Below are positions 24,176 to 35,308 of a DNA stretch of 64,000 nucleotides, in pieces. Each line of letters starts with the position of its first letter. Position 1 is the first letter of the stretch. The notes beneath the pieces were generated by a model. It was given only the letters and a program-made list of their open reading frames with translations. It had not been told where the DNA came from and searched no databases. The translations under genes were made by a program, and so were the position numbers. Source of the stretch: Ailurus styani (lineage: Eukaryota; Chordata; Mammalia; Carnivora; Ailuridae); contig LNAC01000279.1 of NCBI GenBank assembly GCA_002007465.1, positions 664,088-728,087 of the forward strand, written 5' to 3'.

Positions 24176-25595
24176 CTTTTTTTTTTAAGAGTGCTCTAAT
24201 TTAGAGTTTTTAATAATCCAAATTGGTATTTTCCTAAATTTCCCTTGGTACAACGAATCTGACACTTTTCTCAAAAAATATGATCCAACTGTGAAGAAAC
24301 TGAAAACAGAGGGAAAAAGTAAAGAAACTGATAAAATGAAAACACTTTTTTTGGCCAATCATGAAAATAGCCCAAGTACACAGACGTCCCTACACGTTCC
24401 CTCCCTCAGCAGGAGCAAGGGCGGCAGAGCAGGCGACAGCTGGGGGTGGTGTCCTTGAAGATCTGCACGTGTCCCCCTGAAGTCACCGAGAGCAGAGGCA
24501 GAGGGCTCCTGGTGGGGGGGTGCACCCCCAGCCTGTGCGGCCTTTACGAGATCCCCACGCGTGGGGCCACGGCCTGGGTGAGTGCTCCAGGCAGACAGAC
24601 AACCACTTCACACGTGGGTCTGGAGCAGGCGTCCCTCCAGCCTTCACATCCGTGACGAAGGCAAAAGTGTGTACAGAAGGGTGTGTTTCTAAGCCCACAT
24701 GCATCTTCCTAATGACAACGTCCACCGCTTGAACCAGGCGCTCACAAGGACCTCCACAGACAGAGTCCCCTCCCCCAGGACCCTGAACTGACCCAGACCC
24801 AGTCCTCTCTTTGGCACTTCACCAGCAACACTTCACAGCCCCTCTGTTTCCATACAGCTGTGGCTTGTCAACGGTACCCTACACAGTGAAGGGTTAGGGG
24901 CACAAACAGGGGAAATCGTGACCTAAACCAGAAGCCTTACTGGCGCTTACAGGGCTCTAGTTCAGGTCCGAGCTGTGTGGCTCCCACGCACAGCGGCAGA
25001 GGCCACACGCCGACAGTCCAGAGCGCAGTCACTATCCCCAACAGCCCTAACTGACCACGGACTTCAACTACGACCATTCTTGTGTCTACTACTAGAATGT
25101 ACATTTTGCTTTATTGTTTCACGTCGGTTTGATATGGGCTATTTGTGTACACAGTGATGAAAATTTCATCAGGTTTTTTAACCGTAACTTTTCAATAACT
25201 TAACTTCTCAGTATCATGAATCATTTCCAACCTCGTTTCGAAACAGACGTCTAGACCCCCCCAATTTCGATAAGGAGGTGACACTTCATTTATTGTCAAT
25301 CTTCTGACTCAGAGTGTGAACTCTGACTTGCCACACACTACAAGGTAAGTGTGACAGTCACCCAGCTATGCTGAAGTTTATGGACTGCTCTTATATAATA
25401 TAAAATGACAGGTAAAAAGTGTAACATATAAAGAATTTATACATGCTGCTGACAAATTTACTGGAACTGGCTCATTTAATCTCTAATTCTTTGATAATGT
25501 TGAGCAATTTTTCCACTAGAAAGAAAGAACCACCACTATTAAAGATATTCAAGGAATGGAATCTTGCCATTAAGAATGATCTAAAAAGGTTTTTG
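24176..25595. other. Unique sequence, AT-rich at both ends
   Basis: No gene. GC-richer core at about 24380-24800 with featureless overlapping frames; AT-rich at 24180-24350 and 25060-25590. No repeat family recognised. Confidence 0.45.
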
Positions 25596-25732
25596 GGGAT
25601 GCCTGGGTGGCTCAGTCAGTTAAGCATCTGACTCTTGATTTCAGCTCAGTCTTGGAGTGGGGAGATGGAGCCCCGTGTCAGGCTCCGTGCTGAGCAGAGA
25701 GTCTCCCCACTCCCTCTCTTGAAAAAAAAAAA
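25596..25732 (+). mobile_element. CAN SINE, shortened older copy
   Basis: Head GGATGCCTGGGTGGCTCAGT, then AGCATCTGACTCTTGATTTC and a body that lacks part of the usual ATGATCTCAGGGT segment, ending CTCTTG plus an A run. Flanks TAAAAAGGTTTTTGG and TTAAAAGGCTTTTTATT are similar and may be the diverged target duplication. Confidence 0.9.
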
Positions 25733-25744
25733 GATTAAAAGGCT

Positions 25745-26640
25745 TTTTATTGAAAATGGTGAGAAAGTACATATCTTGTTTCTTCTCTTCCCAAAACCCC
25801 ATCAAAATGACAGAAAAGGTACTTCTTGGCAAAGAACCATAAAAGGACTAGAACATTAGGAAGCGGGTTCAGCAGCAGACAAGGGAAGTCCAGTAAGTGG
25901 GTAAAGCATCAAGCAGATGAAATCAGGTTGACCGGAAGGAGTAGCGGGAACTACAGTGCAAGACAATTGGGGAGGGGTCTCCCAAAAGTAAAGAGCCATG
26001 GGGCAGTCCTCTCACTTCTAGGCTGAGCCTGAGAATTCCCATCCAAAGACGGTCTGGGGCTTTCCAAAGGGGGGATCCAAACATGGCCAGTTGGTATTGG
26101 AAGAGAAGCAGATCAGAGCCTAGGACAAGTCTCCATCAAAGCATCAGCACCGGAGGCACAGGGGAGAGCAGAAGACATTGACCTGCCAAGAACAAGAATC
26201 AAGCTGACACCTGACTTCTCCTCGGCAACACCAGACTATGGAGAAGAACAGGAAATGTTCTCTGAGTTTGAAGGGAAGATTGGAAGAACCTGGAATTCCA
26301 GACCTCACCAAAGGATCCATCAGGTGCAGGAACACAATAACTGCACACAATAACCCAACAAGTCTCCCAGCCACGCACCTCATAAAGAAACAGATTAAGG
26401 ATGCACTCCAGCAAAACCAAAACAGAATCCAAGAAACAAGCAGGACGGAACAGGAGAGACCACGGCACCTGACACAGCCCAGAAATGTGAAAAGAACTGG
26501 AAGTTCTGGTCAAACATGCTCTTTTCCTGGGCAAGAGTCCTGGGGTAGAGATTACCCTTTCTGCTTCTCCAATCAGCGTGCTTGGCTCTGTGGTGAAATT
26601 CACACTGTTGCAATCCTACAAATGTTATCTTCCTTATGTT
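25745..26640 (+). mobile_element. Old LINE-1 (L1M-type) remnant
   Basis: Phrases parallel old L1 ORF2-upstream and 3' sequence: CACCTGACTTCTCCTCGGC (26210-26228) for the ACTTCTCATCAGCAACA block, GGATGCACTCCAGCAAAACC, and CAGAATCCAAGAAACAAGCA. Diverged and frame-broken. The boundaries are approximate. Confidence 0.45.
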
Positions 26641-27069
26641 ACCATGCACTTAGACTAGCACTGTAGAAGGGACAGAGCCTACCCGGAGATGAGAAAGACG
26701 ACCAATCCAAAACTGTAGCTCACGAACACCAAGACCTGGGAGGCCCTGTGCACGGGTGCCCCGCAAGAGCTAACAAACACAAGTGGGAAAGCGGAGAGAC
26801 ACCGCGAACAGTTCACCGCTGGGAAGAGGGGACGGAAAGAAGCAATCTTTGACTGAACTGACTCTCACTGACGGGCGGGAGTATGTTCTACACAATATGC
26901 TAGTATTATTTCAAGATTTTTTAAAAGCAGTTCAACTGAAAGGGCACCCTCGCCAATTGGGACGTGTGAAAACACTGCAGTGCATTCACAGGACAGAATA
27001 ATGTGCCGTCACTGCAGTAAGTGAAGCAGTTATGAGCACTGTATCAGTGATATAAAATCGGGATTTTCT
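26641..27069. other. Unique or unrecognised old sequence
   Basis: Mixed composition. The segment 26900-27055 faintly resembles the 3' part of old L1 elements (…CACAGGACAGAATAATG… like the CAATGGAATACTATTC region), but too weakly to call separately. No gene. Confidence 0.3.
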
Positions 27070-27190
27070 TGAGAGAAAGAGAAAGGAAGAAAGAACCTCA
27101 AGCAGGCTCCACACCCAGCACAGAGCCCAACACAGGGCTCGATCCCGCAACCCTCAGATCACAACCTGAGCCAAAATCAGGAGTCAGACA
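27070..27190 (-). mobile_element. CAN SINE fragment, head missing
   Basis: Minus-strand copy. It reads AAGCAGGCTCCACACCCAGC, GGGCTCGATCCCGCAACCCT and AGATCACAACCTGAGCC, ending AGGAGTCAGAC. These are complements of the standard SINE body. The tRNA-like head (GGTGGCTCAG) is absent, so the copy is truncated. The A-rich tail appears as degraded GAGAAAGAGAAAGG at the left. Confidence 0.85.
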
Positions 27191-29985
27191 GCCCGCTGTG
27201 GAGACAAAGCCACATCCTCTCCCTCTGTCCCCAGAGGAAGAAAGCCAAGAAACCCAGCAGCGTGGTACAGCACACACAGTCCTCACTGCACGCACACAAC
27301 ACGTGCCGGACAACCTCTATTCACGCAGCGAAAGGGAAAGTGGACACCGTCTGTCCATGCACCAGCTGGTAGGCTACGTCCACCCATGCCACACCCAGTT
27401 CGGTGAGCTGAAGAGGCCTGCAGTTCGGAGTGACGGCCATCTATCGGCGGCACTTTGGGAATAAAGAACGTATTTGCCCAGGAAAACAGACACAAACAGA
27501 CTCGGGTGCACAACGTCAGCAACGCCTGCTGTGGGGCCCTGGGGCTCACAGAGCCTCGCGTCCTGGTCTGCATCTCTGCGAAGTACACACAGCTCACAAG
27601 GAACACATTTTGTTTTCAAATATAATACAAAATCTCTTAAAAGAAACTCAGAAACGCAGTAAGTGTCCTTCCAAGACGCCACTGGAGAGCACAGGCTCGG
27701 GTCCGGCCTGGGGCCCTCCCCTCGGCCAAGGCTGCTTCCCAGTCTGGTCCTGTTTACTAGATGGAACCACCCCAGGGACACGGGGACACATGACCCGCCG
27801 AGGCCATCTGACCCCACGTCCCAGAAAGCACTTGTGTTTCCCCCCAGGGCCCATCTTCAGGCAAAGGGCTCTGTCTCCACAGTAAAAACGCAGCACACAC
27901 TTCCCGACACAGAAACGCGATCCGGACACTCACTTCCTTAGCAAATACGTCACTCTTCAGCTTTTGGTTCTGCACAAAAGAATAAAATAAGGCCCCCTAG
28001 ATCACAAGTCCTTGTCCCTAACATTTAATTTGGTGGTCATCCTTGCCCCAGATCTTGGGTGAGACGCTGGACCCCCGAGCAAGGCCAGGCTCTCGGACTC
28101 GCCAGCACGACGCCGTGGGCTACGAGACACAGAGGACGGCGTGGGGTGAGAGCAAAGAGCCACCCCCCCGACCCCGCACACATTACAGACGTGGGCCGAA
28201 AGAGCCTGCGACTTCTCCAAGAACTGATACAAATAAAAACCAAATCTGTACCCTTAAATTCACACAGTGAACGTGTAAAGTTCAAAACCCAAGGATGCAG
28301 AAAAAGAGGTAGACTCGCGCTAAAGTCAAAGACGTGTGCGCACCGGAAGTCACCACCACGCAGGGATGCCCAACCCCGGTGAACTCCACGGGGGCCCCGG
28401 GGCTCACTCCACGGGAGGAGGGGGTCACCAGAGCTACCACAGAAGCGGTCCACTACCCTGGCACCTGGGTGCCCAACGAGGACACAGTGTGCCCCAGAGC
28501 TTCCCACATGACCACAGGTCCCCCGGTACCACTCACTCTGTGGCCCACAGCCAGAGAGCAGGACTAAAGTGGGTCACCTCTTCGGACCACGAACAGGTGT
28601 GATCAACCATCCAAAAACACGTATTTTCGCACTTCTGGGAGGAGGGAACAGAGCCACGTCCACAGTACCGTCTGTCCGCAGCTGACTGGCTGCTTGGAGT
28701 CCCCCCGGACCCTCACCAAGCGTGTCTGCGAGCAAAGCTCACCCCGCTTCGTGGCCGCTGCCCCGAGGGAGAGCTGCGGGCCCCGATTCCCCGCGAGCCC
28801 CGGCCTCCGCACACAGCAGCGGGCCCTACGTGCCCGGAGGCAGGGGCACAGTGGGGAGGCTCTGCTGGAGAACCCAGCTCCCCAGCCCTCCCGCCCGGAA
28901 CCCGGGGTTAGCGGCAGTGCCCACCGCACGCGGCACGGCCAAGGACCGAATACAATGATCAGTCTGGGCTGCCCACTCTCCCGATCCACGAAAGTTAACT
29001 GCCGGTGACCAGTTTTCCTGTTTCAGGGCAGTTCTGTCACAGCACCCCCTCCTCCGTGAAGACCTGCAAACGCAGGGCTCTCCCAGGGAGGGGGCCCGCT
29101 GGCCAGATGCCCCCTGCGCATGGGTGGGCATGCGCCCTCACCCTCCCGCCCCTGCCAGTGGAGCCAGCGCCGCCCGGCCACGCGCCCCAGGGCTGCCACG
29201 GGCTCCGTGGGAAAGCCCGCCCCGGCGGATCTCCACGCCTGCCACGGGCAGGGCAGTGCCCCACGTCCTCCTGACGCCCGACAAGCTCTGCCTCCTTCCT
29301 GCTGTGACTCACGCTGGCCTGTGGGCCCGGCCGAGAGCTGACCTTGTGAGCAGGAGCCAGGACAGCCCCGTCCCCTCGGGCCCGAGGTGCGTGTTCTTCG
29401 GGCAGGGACCTGACTGGTGCGCGGGTATGTGCACTAACCCTAACGCTCATTAAGAAGAGACTTCACGCCACCAGCGTGCTCGATCACATGGTTTTCCTCA
29501 ATTTATGAAAGAATTCCAGCCCTTCGGCAGCTGTTTAAAAGTACTTTTAACTAACTAAACATTCACCTTCTCATCTGTGAAATGTGTACACGACTAATCA
29601 TAACAGTGGCCTGCTTATAAAAGGAAGAGCCAGTCGTGACTTCCAATTTGAAATCTTTGAAAAATTTATAAAGGAGCTAAGCTAAACTGACCTTTGCACT
29701 TGGCAAGGAAGAGCCGACGGGCTGCAACCATGTGGAGCGTGAGGAGCTCCTTCCCACGGTGACGAATGGTGACGGCTTCCCAGGGAGTCAGCGTGCCAGG
29801 CGGGCAGGAGCCACGAGGCGCGACCTGTGGGCCACCCACCGCCCCAGCACCCCGGGGACACACTGCACTGTCCTGCGCCTTCCTGGGCAGGCGGAAGGGC
29901 ACCAGCTGGAGGAGACCAGGTTCCAGAGGCCCATTAAAAACAGGGAAAGAGCTGAAGACAAAATGAATAATCCACATTTTACAAA
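27191..29985. other. Long gene-empty stretch, mostly GC-rich
   Basis: No supported gene or repeat. GC-rich, CpG-containing at 28050-28150 and 28700-29400, AT-rich near 29460-29700. Open frames overlap in every register and encode featureless R/P/G-rich peptides. Confidence 0.4.
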
Positions 29986-30000
29986 ATATTTTTAAGTTTT

Positions 30001-30188
30001 TTGGGTTGTTTTTTGGTTGTTGTTTTTCAGATTTTATCCATTTATTTGACACGGGGGGGGAGCACAAGTAAGGGGAGCAGCAGGCAGAGGGAGAAGCAGG
30101 CTCCCTACTGAGTAAGGAGCCCGATGTGGGGCTCAATCCCAGGACCCTGGGATCGTGACCTGAGCCAAATGTGCCACCCAGGTGCCCC
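30001..30188 (-). mobile_element. CAN SINE, reverse orientation, with target duplication
   Basis: T-rich tail, then complementary CT-rich segment, GAAGCAGGCTCCCTACTGAG, GATGTGGGGCTCAATCCCAG, GGATCGTGACCTGAGCC, and the complemented head GCCACCCAGGTGCCCC. A perfect 15-bp duplication, ATATTTTTAAGTTTT, flanks it at 29986-30000 and 30189-30203. Between GACCTGAGCCAAA and the head a piece is missing. Confidence 0.93.
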
Positions 30189-30203
30189 ATATTTTTAAGT
30201 TTT

Positions 30204-31275
30204 ATTATTACATTTTATTTCCCCAACTAGCCCTAAGGAAAGGGATTCAAGCAAGGCGAGTAGATTCGCTTTTTCATGAACAAATAAACTAAACATTAAA
30301 AGATGATGCGAGAAATACTTAGAAATACTTAGAAATTCTACCTCCAACTCCAGATCTTCCCATGACCCCTGCAGGCTCCATCTGGCTGTGGTTCAGAAAA
30401 TACACAGGACCTCTGAGCGTCGTCCCCTCCAGGCTGTGGCGCAGGGACACACAGGACCTCTGAGCACCTCACAAAGCACAGTTCATCTTTCCACCTCCTG
30501 GTGACCCCGTGGGCCTCTGGATGGCAATTCTGGGGTCATGACCCCATTGGCCCAGGACAGCTGGTTCACCATGCCATCTGTGGTAATTCCTAACCACAGG
30601 CCCTTGGCGCTTGAAAGTAGGCACCATCCAAGCAGTTAACTGCCTGGCCGCCTACTTTAACACAAGCCTGTGTCCCCAAACCAGAGGGGAGAGTGAGGGT
30701 CTACAGGGGACTGCTGGCCCCTCTGTAAGGGACCCAACTCCCCACCTCACACCAGGCAGACCAACCAAGAGATATTTGGGGACCCGGGTCCCCTCACCTT
30801 TAATTTCCACCCAGCGGCATTGAGAACAGAAGGAGTATCTCCCAGAGCAGCTGTGCTTGGAGATAAGCTTGAGGTCAGGGCTTGCAAGCCGGTCCTGGCC
30901 TGCGCCCAGACGGCCCAGGGAGTAAGAGGAGAGCCCTCGACAGAGGCCCAGAAGCACCGAGAAGCCGCGGCTCTGCCAGAAGCTTCCCTGTCTCTCCGGG
31001 GAACTGGTCACACATACAGTAAGGCTATCAAGTATTCATGGCTTTCTTAAAACTAAATAAAACTGGCAACTCCCGGAAAGACAGCTGAGACAGACCTCAG
31101 AAATGATGAGCCAGTTTCTTTAACTTACAAGAGAAACAAGGGCCTGCTTGTTTTTAAGAAGAGATGTAGGTGTGACAGAAGCTGTGGCAGAGAGCCCCGA
31201 CCCCCAGCCCCACTTTCTTCCCTGGGGACAGAAGTGTGAGCTGTGCACTTTCACCGGCGACCCAAAGAAAGTCCA
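30204..31275. other. Unique sequence with small local duplications
   Basis: No gene. AGAAATACTT is tandemly repeated at 30311-30330. ACACAGGACCTCTGAGC occurs twice (about 30402 and 30450), marking an old local duplication. Plus-strand frames near 30820-31050 are featureless. Confidence 0.45.
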
Positions 31276-31470
31276 GGGGCACCTGAGTGGCTCTGTCGGT
31301 CCAGCGTCTGACTCTGGATTCCAGCTCAGGTCATGATCTTAGGGTCATGGAATCCGGCCCTGAGTCAGGCTCAGTATTCGTTCAGTCGGGGGGGGGGTCC
31401 ACTTGAGGTTCTCCCTCTCCCTCTGCCCCTCCTGCTCATTCTCTCTCTCTCGAATAAATAAAATTTTTAA
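31276..31470 (+). mobile_element. CAN SINE, older subtype
   Basis: Head GGGGCACCTGAGTGGCTCTG, then CAGCGTCTGACTCTGGATTC, CTCAGGTCATGATCTTAGGG, a G-run insertion at about 31388-31397, CT-rich segment and an AATAAATAAAATTTTT tail. Diverged; no clear target duplication. Confidence 0.9.
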
Positions 31471-31726
31471 CAAAAGAAGAAAGGGAGGGACGGAGGGAGG
31501 AAAGTCAAAACGATGACTAAACACATGAAAGATGTACTTGGTCTCATCGGCCGTCGGGGGAATGAAAATTACAACTGCAGGGAAATCCTCAGAGCACCTT
31601 TGAGAACAGTAGAGATGAAAAAGGCAGAAACGACGAAGACGGCCAATGCCCCGGGGGGAGCGTGGAGAGAGCGGAACGCCCACGGACGTCCAAGTGCGCC
31701 CACAAGGGCCCAAGCCCAGGGACACC
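31471..31726. other. Left flank of the 18-bp VNTR
   Basis: Purine-rich start, then sequence faintly like old L1 near 31510-31590, then GC-rich DNA. The last bases (CAAGCCCAGGGACACC, about 31711-31726) are a degenerate first copy of the VNTR unit. Confidence 0.4.
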
Positions 31727-32518
31727 GGCAATCCCAGGAAGACCGGCAATCCCAGGAAGACCGGCAACCCCGGGGACACCGGCAATCCCGGGAAGACCGG
31801 CAACCCCGGGGACACCGGCAATCCCGGGAAGACCGGCAATCCCGGGGACACCGGCAATCCCGGGAAGACCGGCAATCCCGGGAAGACCGGCAATCCCGGG
31901 GAGACCGGCAATCCCGGGAAGACCGGCAATCCCGGGAAGACCGGCAATCCCGGGAAGACCGGCAATCCCGGGGAGACCGGCAATCCCGGGAAGACCGGCA
32001 ATCCCGGGGACACCGGCAATCCCGGGAAGACCGGCAATCCCGGGGAGACCGGCAATCCCGGGAAGACCGGCAATCCCGGGGAGACCGGCAATCCCGGGAA
32101 GACCGGCAATCCCGGGAAGACCGGCAATCCCGGGAAGACCGGCAATCCCGGGGAGACCGGCAATCCCGGGAAGACCGGCAATCCCGGGGACACCGGCAAT
32201 CCCGGGAAGACCGGCAATCCCGGGGAGACCGGCAATCCCGGGAAGACCGGCAATCCCGGGGAGACCGGCAATCCCGGGAAGACCGGCAATCCCGGGGACA
32301 CCGGCAATCCCGGGAAGACCGGCAATCCCGGGGACACCGGCAATCCCGGGGACACCGGCAATCCCGGGAAGACCGGCAATCCCGGGGACACCGGCAATCC
32401 CGGGAAGACCGGCAACCCCGGGGACACCGGCAATCCCGGGAAGACCGGCAATCCCGGGAAGACCGGCAATCCCGGGAAGACCGGCAAGCCCGGGGACACC
32501 GGCAATCCCGGGAAGACC
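31727..32518 (+). repeat. 18-bp VNTR, 44 copies (792 bp)
   Basis: Unit GGCAATCCCGGGAAGACC with three main versions that differ in the last six bases: AAGACC, GACACC and GAGACC. 44 units fit exactly with no indel. The first two have CCCAGG in place of CCCGGG, and a few have AACCCC or AAGCCC. Because 18 is divisible by three and the unit lacks stops, all six frames are open; in two of them the product is collagen-like Gly-X-Y. Units 11-20 and 21-30 form an identical 10-unit block in tandem. Every copy after the first two carries the palindrome CCCGGG. I see no promoter, splice or poly(A) context that would make this a gene. Confidence 0.98.
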
Positions 32519-33242
32519 AAGCCTGCCCACCGAGGGCCCAAGCCCAGGAACACCGGCGCTCCTGTATCCGAACACGTGTGTCAGAATGGCCCCGGTGGCT
32601 GTGTTCTAACGGCCCCAGATGATGAAGAACTGCCATCAGAAGGATGCGTGAACGGGTGATGCGGACGTTCAGAGGACTATTTTATACAACACGGAAACCC
32701 CCACCAGACCAGCCTCTCAGAGACAATCCTGAACCAAAGAAAACAGACACAAAAATGCATTCTCTGTGTTTATACAAAAAAGTCAAAACCAACAAGCAGG
32801 CAAGCAGGCAGACCTATGGCCCAGAGCTGCAGGCCAGGAGCTCTGGGGACACACCTGTCACCCAGACATCTGGGGGCCAGCTGGCCCCCGCGGCTTGTCC
32901 TGGGCGGAAGCCCCATGGAAGCGTGCTCAGGGTACCCCACGGAGGGCACGTCGTGCTGTGTGCTGCTCCCCGGCGGTGGGGGGGGGTGGAGCACACCACC
33001 GAGCACTGTCACAGCCGCCGCTGCTGGGCGGGAAGCCGAGGGAGCAGGGGCCGTGGCCCGGGGTACGGGGTACCCCTGAATATGCCTCTGGGCTGTGGCC
33101 CAGGGATACACATGGGGGGCGGAGGGCGTCCAGGTGCCGGATATGGAAACAGCGGTCTCGGCCGCGCACCTACAAGCATCCACCAGGAGCATAAAGGTGG
33201 ACGCACAGCTCGCGTTTATGAAGCATGAGAGGAATCTGTTTT
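32519..33242. other. Right flank of the VNTR, unique sequence
   Basis: Begins with another degenerate unit-like phrase (GGGCCCAAGCCCAGGAACAC near 32535), mirroring the left flank. The rest is unique; 32810-33130 is GC-rich with a G run near 32978. No gene supported. Confidence 0.45.
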
Positions 33243-33257
33243 GAAACATTGTATATG

Positions 33258-33441
33258 GGGGCGCCTGGGTGACTCGGTGGGTTAAGCCTCTGCCTTTGGC
33301 TCAGGTCACGATCTCAGGGTCCTGGCGAGCCCTGCATTGGGCTCCCTGCTCTGCGGGGAGCCTGCTTACCTCTCTCTCTGCCTGCCTCTCTGCCCACTTG
33401 TGATCTCTCTCTGTCAAATAAATAAAATCTTAAGAAAAAAA
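33258..33441 (+). mobile_element. CAN SINE (mustelid-type), full length
   Basis: Head GGGCGCCTGGGTGACTCGG, then GGGTTAAGCCTCTGCC, CTCAGGTCACGATCTCAGGG, CTGCCTGCCTCTCTGCCC, ACTTGTGATCTCTCTC and an AAATAAATAAAATCTT tail. Target duplication at 33243-33257 (GAAACATTGTATATG) and 33442-33456 (GAAACACTGTATATG), 14 of 15 bases identical. Confidence 0.95.
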
Positions 33442-33456
33442 GAAACACTGTATATG

Positions 33457-35308
33457 AGATTTGATTTAATATGTTCACTTATTACCTTTTAAAAATAACG
33501 GCTTATTCAATATGAATAAGCCCAGGTCCCGGCGAGGGATGGATGCCGCCCCCCTTCTCCCCCTGCGCCTTTCCTGGGCGTGGCCTCCTGTTGTTACATT
33601 GTATGCTTTACTTTCTGGGAACAAAATGAACCTGACAACTGTAACTAGCAATACTAAAGGCACAATCAACGTTAGCAACTCGACTGCTGGAACTTCCAAA
33701 GGGGTGGGGATGTGCTTAAACAGACTAGGATTCGTCCTCAGTGGCTACAGATGGGAGTTTGAGCTCCTAGGAATTCAAATAGGTTCCCGTCAGTGACAAG
33801 TATTTAGTTCAATTCTTAAAGAAAAAAAAATGAATAAAAACCAGAGCGTGAACAAATTCTCTGCGACTGGCCTCACCCGGTTCTCGGACAAAACGACCCC
33901 GCGTGCAGCCCGCCCCACGCCCCACACCCAAGCCCCTCGATCTCAAGAGCCAGAGCCAGCCTGGCCAGAGGCACAACCAGCCCTTGACACATGTGCTGGT
34001 TTCCAATGAGCTGGAATTAATAATTATTTCACAGACTAAGCTGATTAACATTTGAAGGTTTGTTTCATGAATGGAAAATGCGAGACATGCTACCCTGGGG
34101 TTAACTTCACCACCTTCAGAAGAAAATTACGCAGGAAAAGGAGCTCACATTTTCTTCTCAAAATTTAGAATTGAAAAGGTCAAGTAAAAATAAATAGAAA
34201 GCAAACTGATCTGAGCTCCTCTTCTCCCTGTACAAGCTAACAGAGCAGAAAGCTAAAGTGAAAAATAAAAGAAGTGCGAGTTTTTTGGACCAAGGGCTGT
34301 GGGGTGAGAGTATAGGCTCACATCTGGCTCGTAGCCGAGACAGGACGAGGTGGCAGCCCCCCGGCTCCGCTCGGCTCTCCCCGGATACCCCACTGAAGGC
34401 GGAAGGAAGGAGAGAGAGAAGCTGCTCACCGTCCAGCCGAACACCACATATTGACAAGCTCATCCCTGTGACGATCGACTGTGGAAACCCAAAGGGAAGT
34501 CTCGGGAGTAAACACACGACTCTTACTGAAACCCCGCTGTGTTGGCTTCTCTATCACGTGCGGCGAAATCACGAGCCTGGACACCAGAAGGTGCGCGACG
34601 AGGCCGAAACACCGTGGTCACCGCTCACCCTCCACCGACGGGCCGGGCCGCACGGGGAGGATGCCCACGGCAGGGAGGGGAGGGACTCCGCGTGCAGGGG
34701 GGACGCCGGGGGACACCACTCAGCCCCTGAAACAGCTCCTACGTCGGGGCGCAGCAGTGGGCACGTCCACGCTCTGAGGGGGCAGTGGGCGGACTAGCGC
34801 TCCCATGGGCGCTCCGGAGCCCCCGGGACCACCCGGCCACCAGCACCGCTGCGACAGCGGCACGTCCCCAGCAGCAGCTGCGTCTGCGGCCTTGGCTCCT
34901 CGTCTCGTCCACCAGCAGCTCAGCAGCGCTCGCTCCCTGCGGCTGCGGAGAGGCGGACTGAGCACAGTGACCCCGCGCCCGGCGATGCCCGTGGGCACGT
35001 GTGTACACGCATGAAGGCACCGCCAGCGTGTGGACGGAGCTCATCTGAGTGCGGCGATGACGCCTCTCATCGCGTCCCCTCGTCTCCGCTGTCTGCATGT
35101 TGTGGGACAGGCCTATGGTTTGCTAACAGAGCATGCCCAGGAGAGGCGCAGGGGGAGAGAAGGTGGGCCGCACGCACCGCCCCCGGACCTGTGCTGTCAG
35201 CTCCCTGCCACCCCCGAGCTGTCCCTGCGTTGACGGATGCCGCTGAGCGAGGGAACCTGCATCTCTATCTAATTTAAACGTAAACAGCCCAGGCAGCTAC
35301 TGGTACTT
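33457..35308. other. Unique sequence, AT-rich then GC-rich
   Basis: No gene supported. AT-rich at 33457-33520 and 33790-34300, GC/CpG-rich at 34560-35240. Overlapping frames on both strands at 34258-35000 lack domains. Confidence 0.4.

Noticed and set aside
31727..32518. CRISPR-like regular repeats
   Set aside because: Units are directly adjacent with no unique spacers, in a mammalian genome.
31345..32553. 402-codon minus frame and five other 300+ codon frames
   Set aside because: All six registers are open because the 18-bp unit is divisible by three and stop-free. Nothing marks one as coding.
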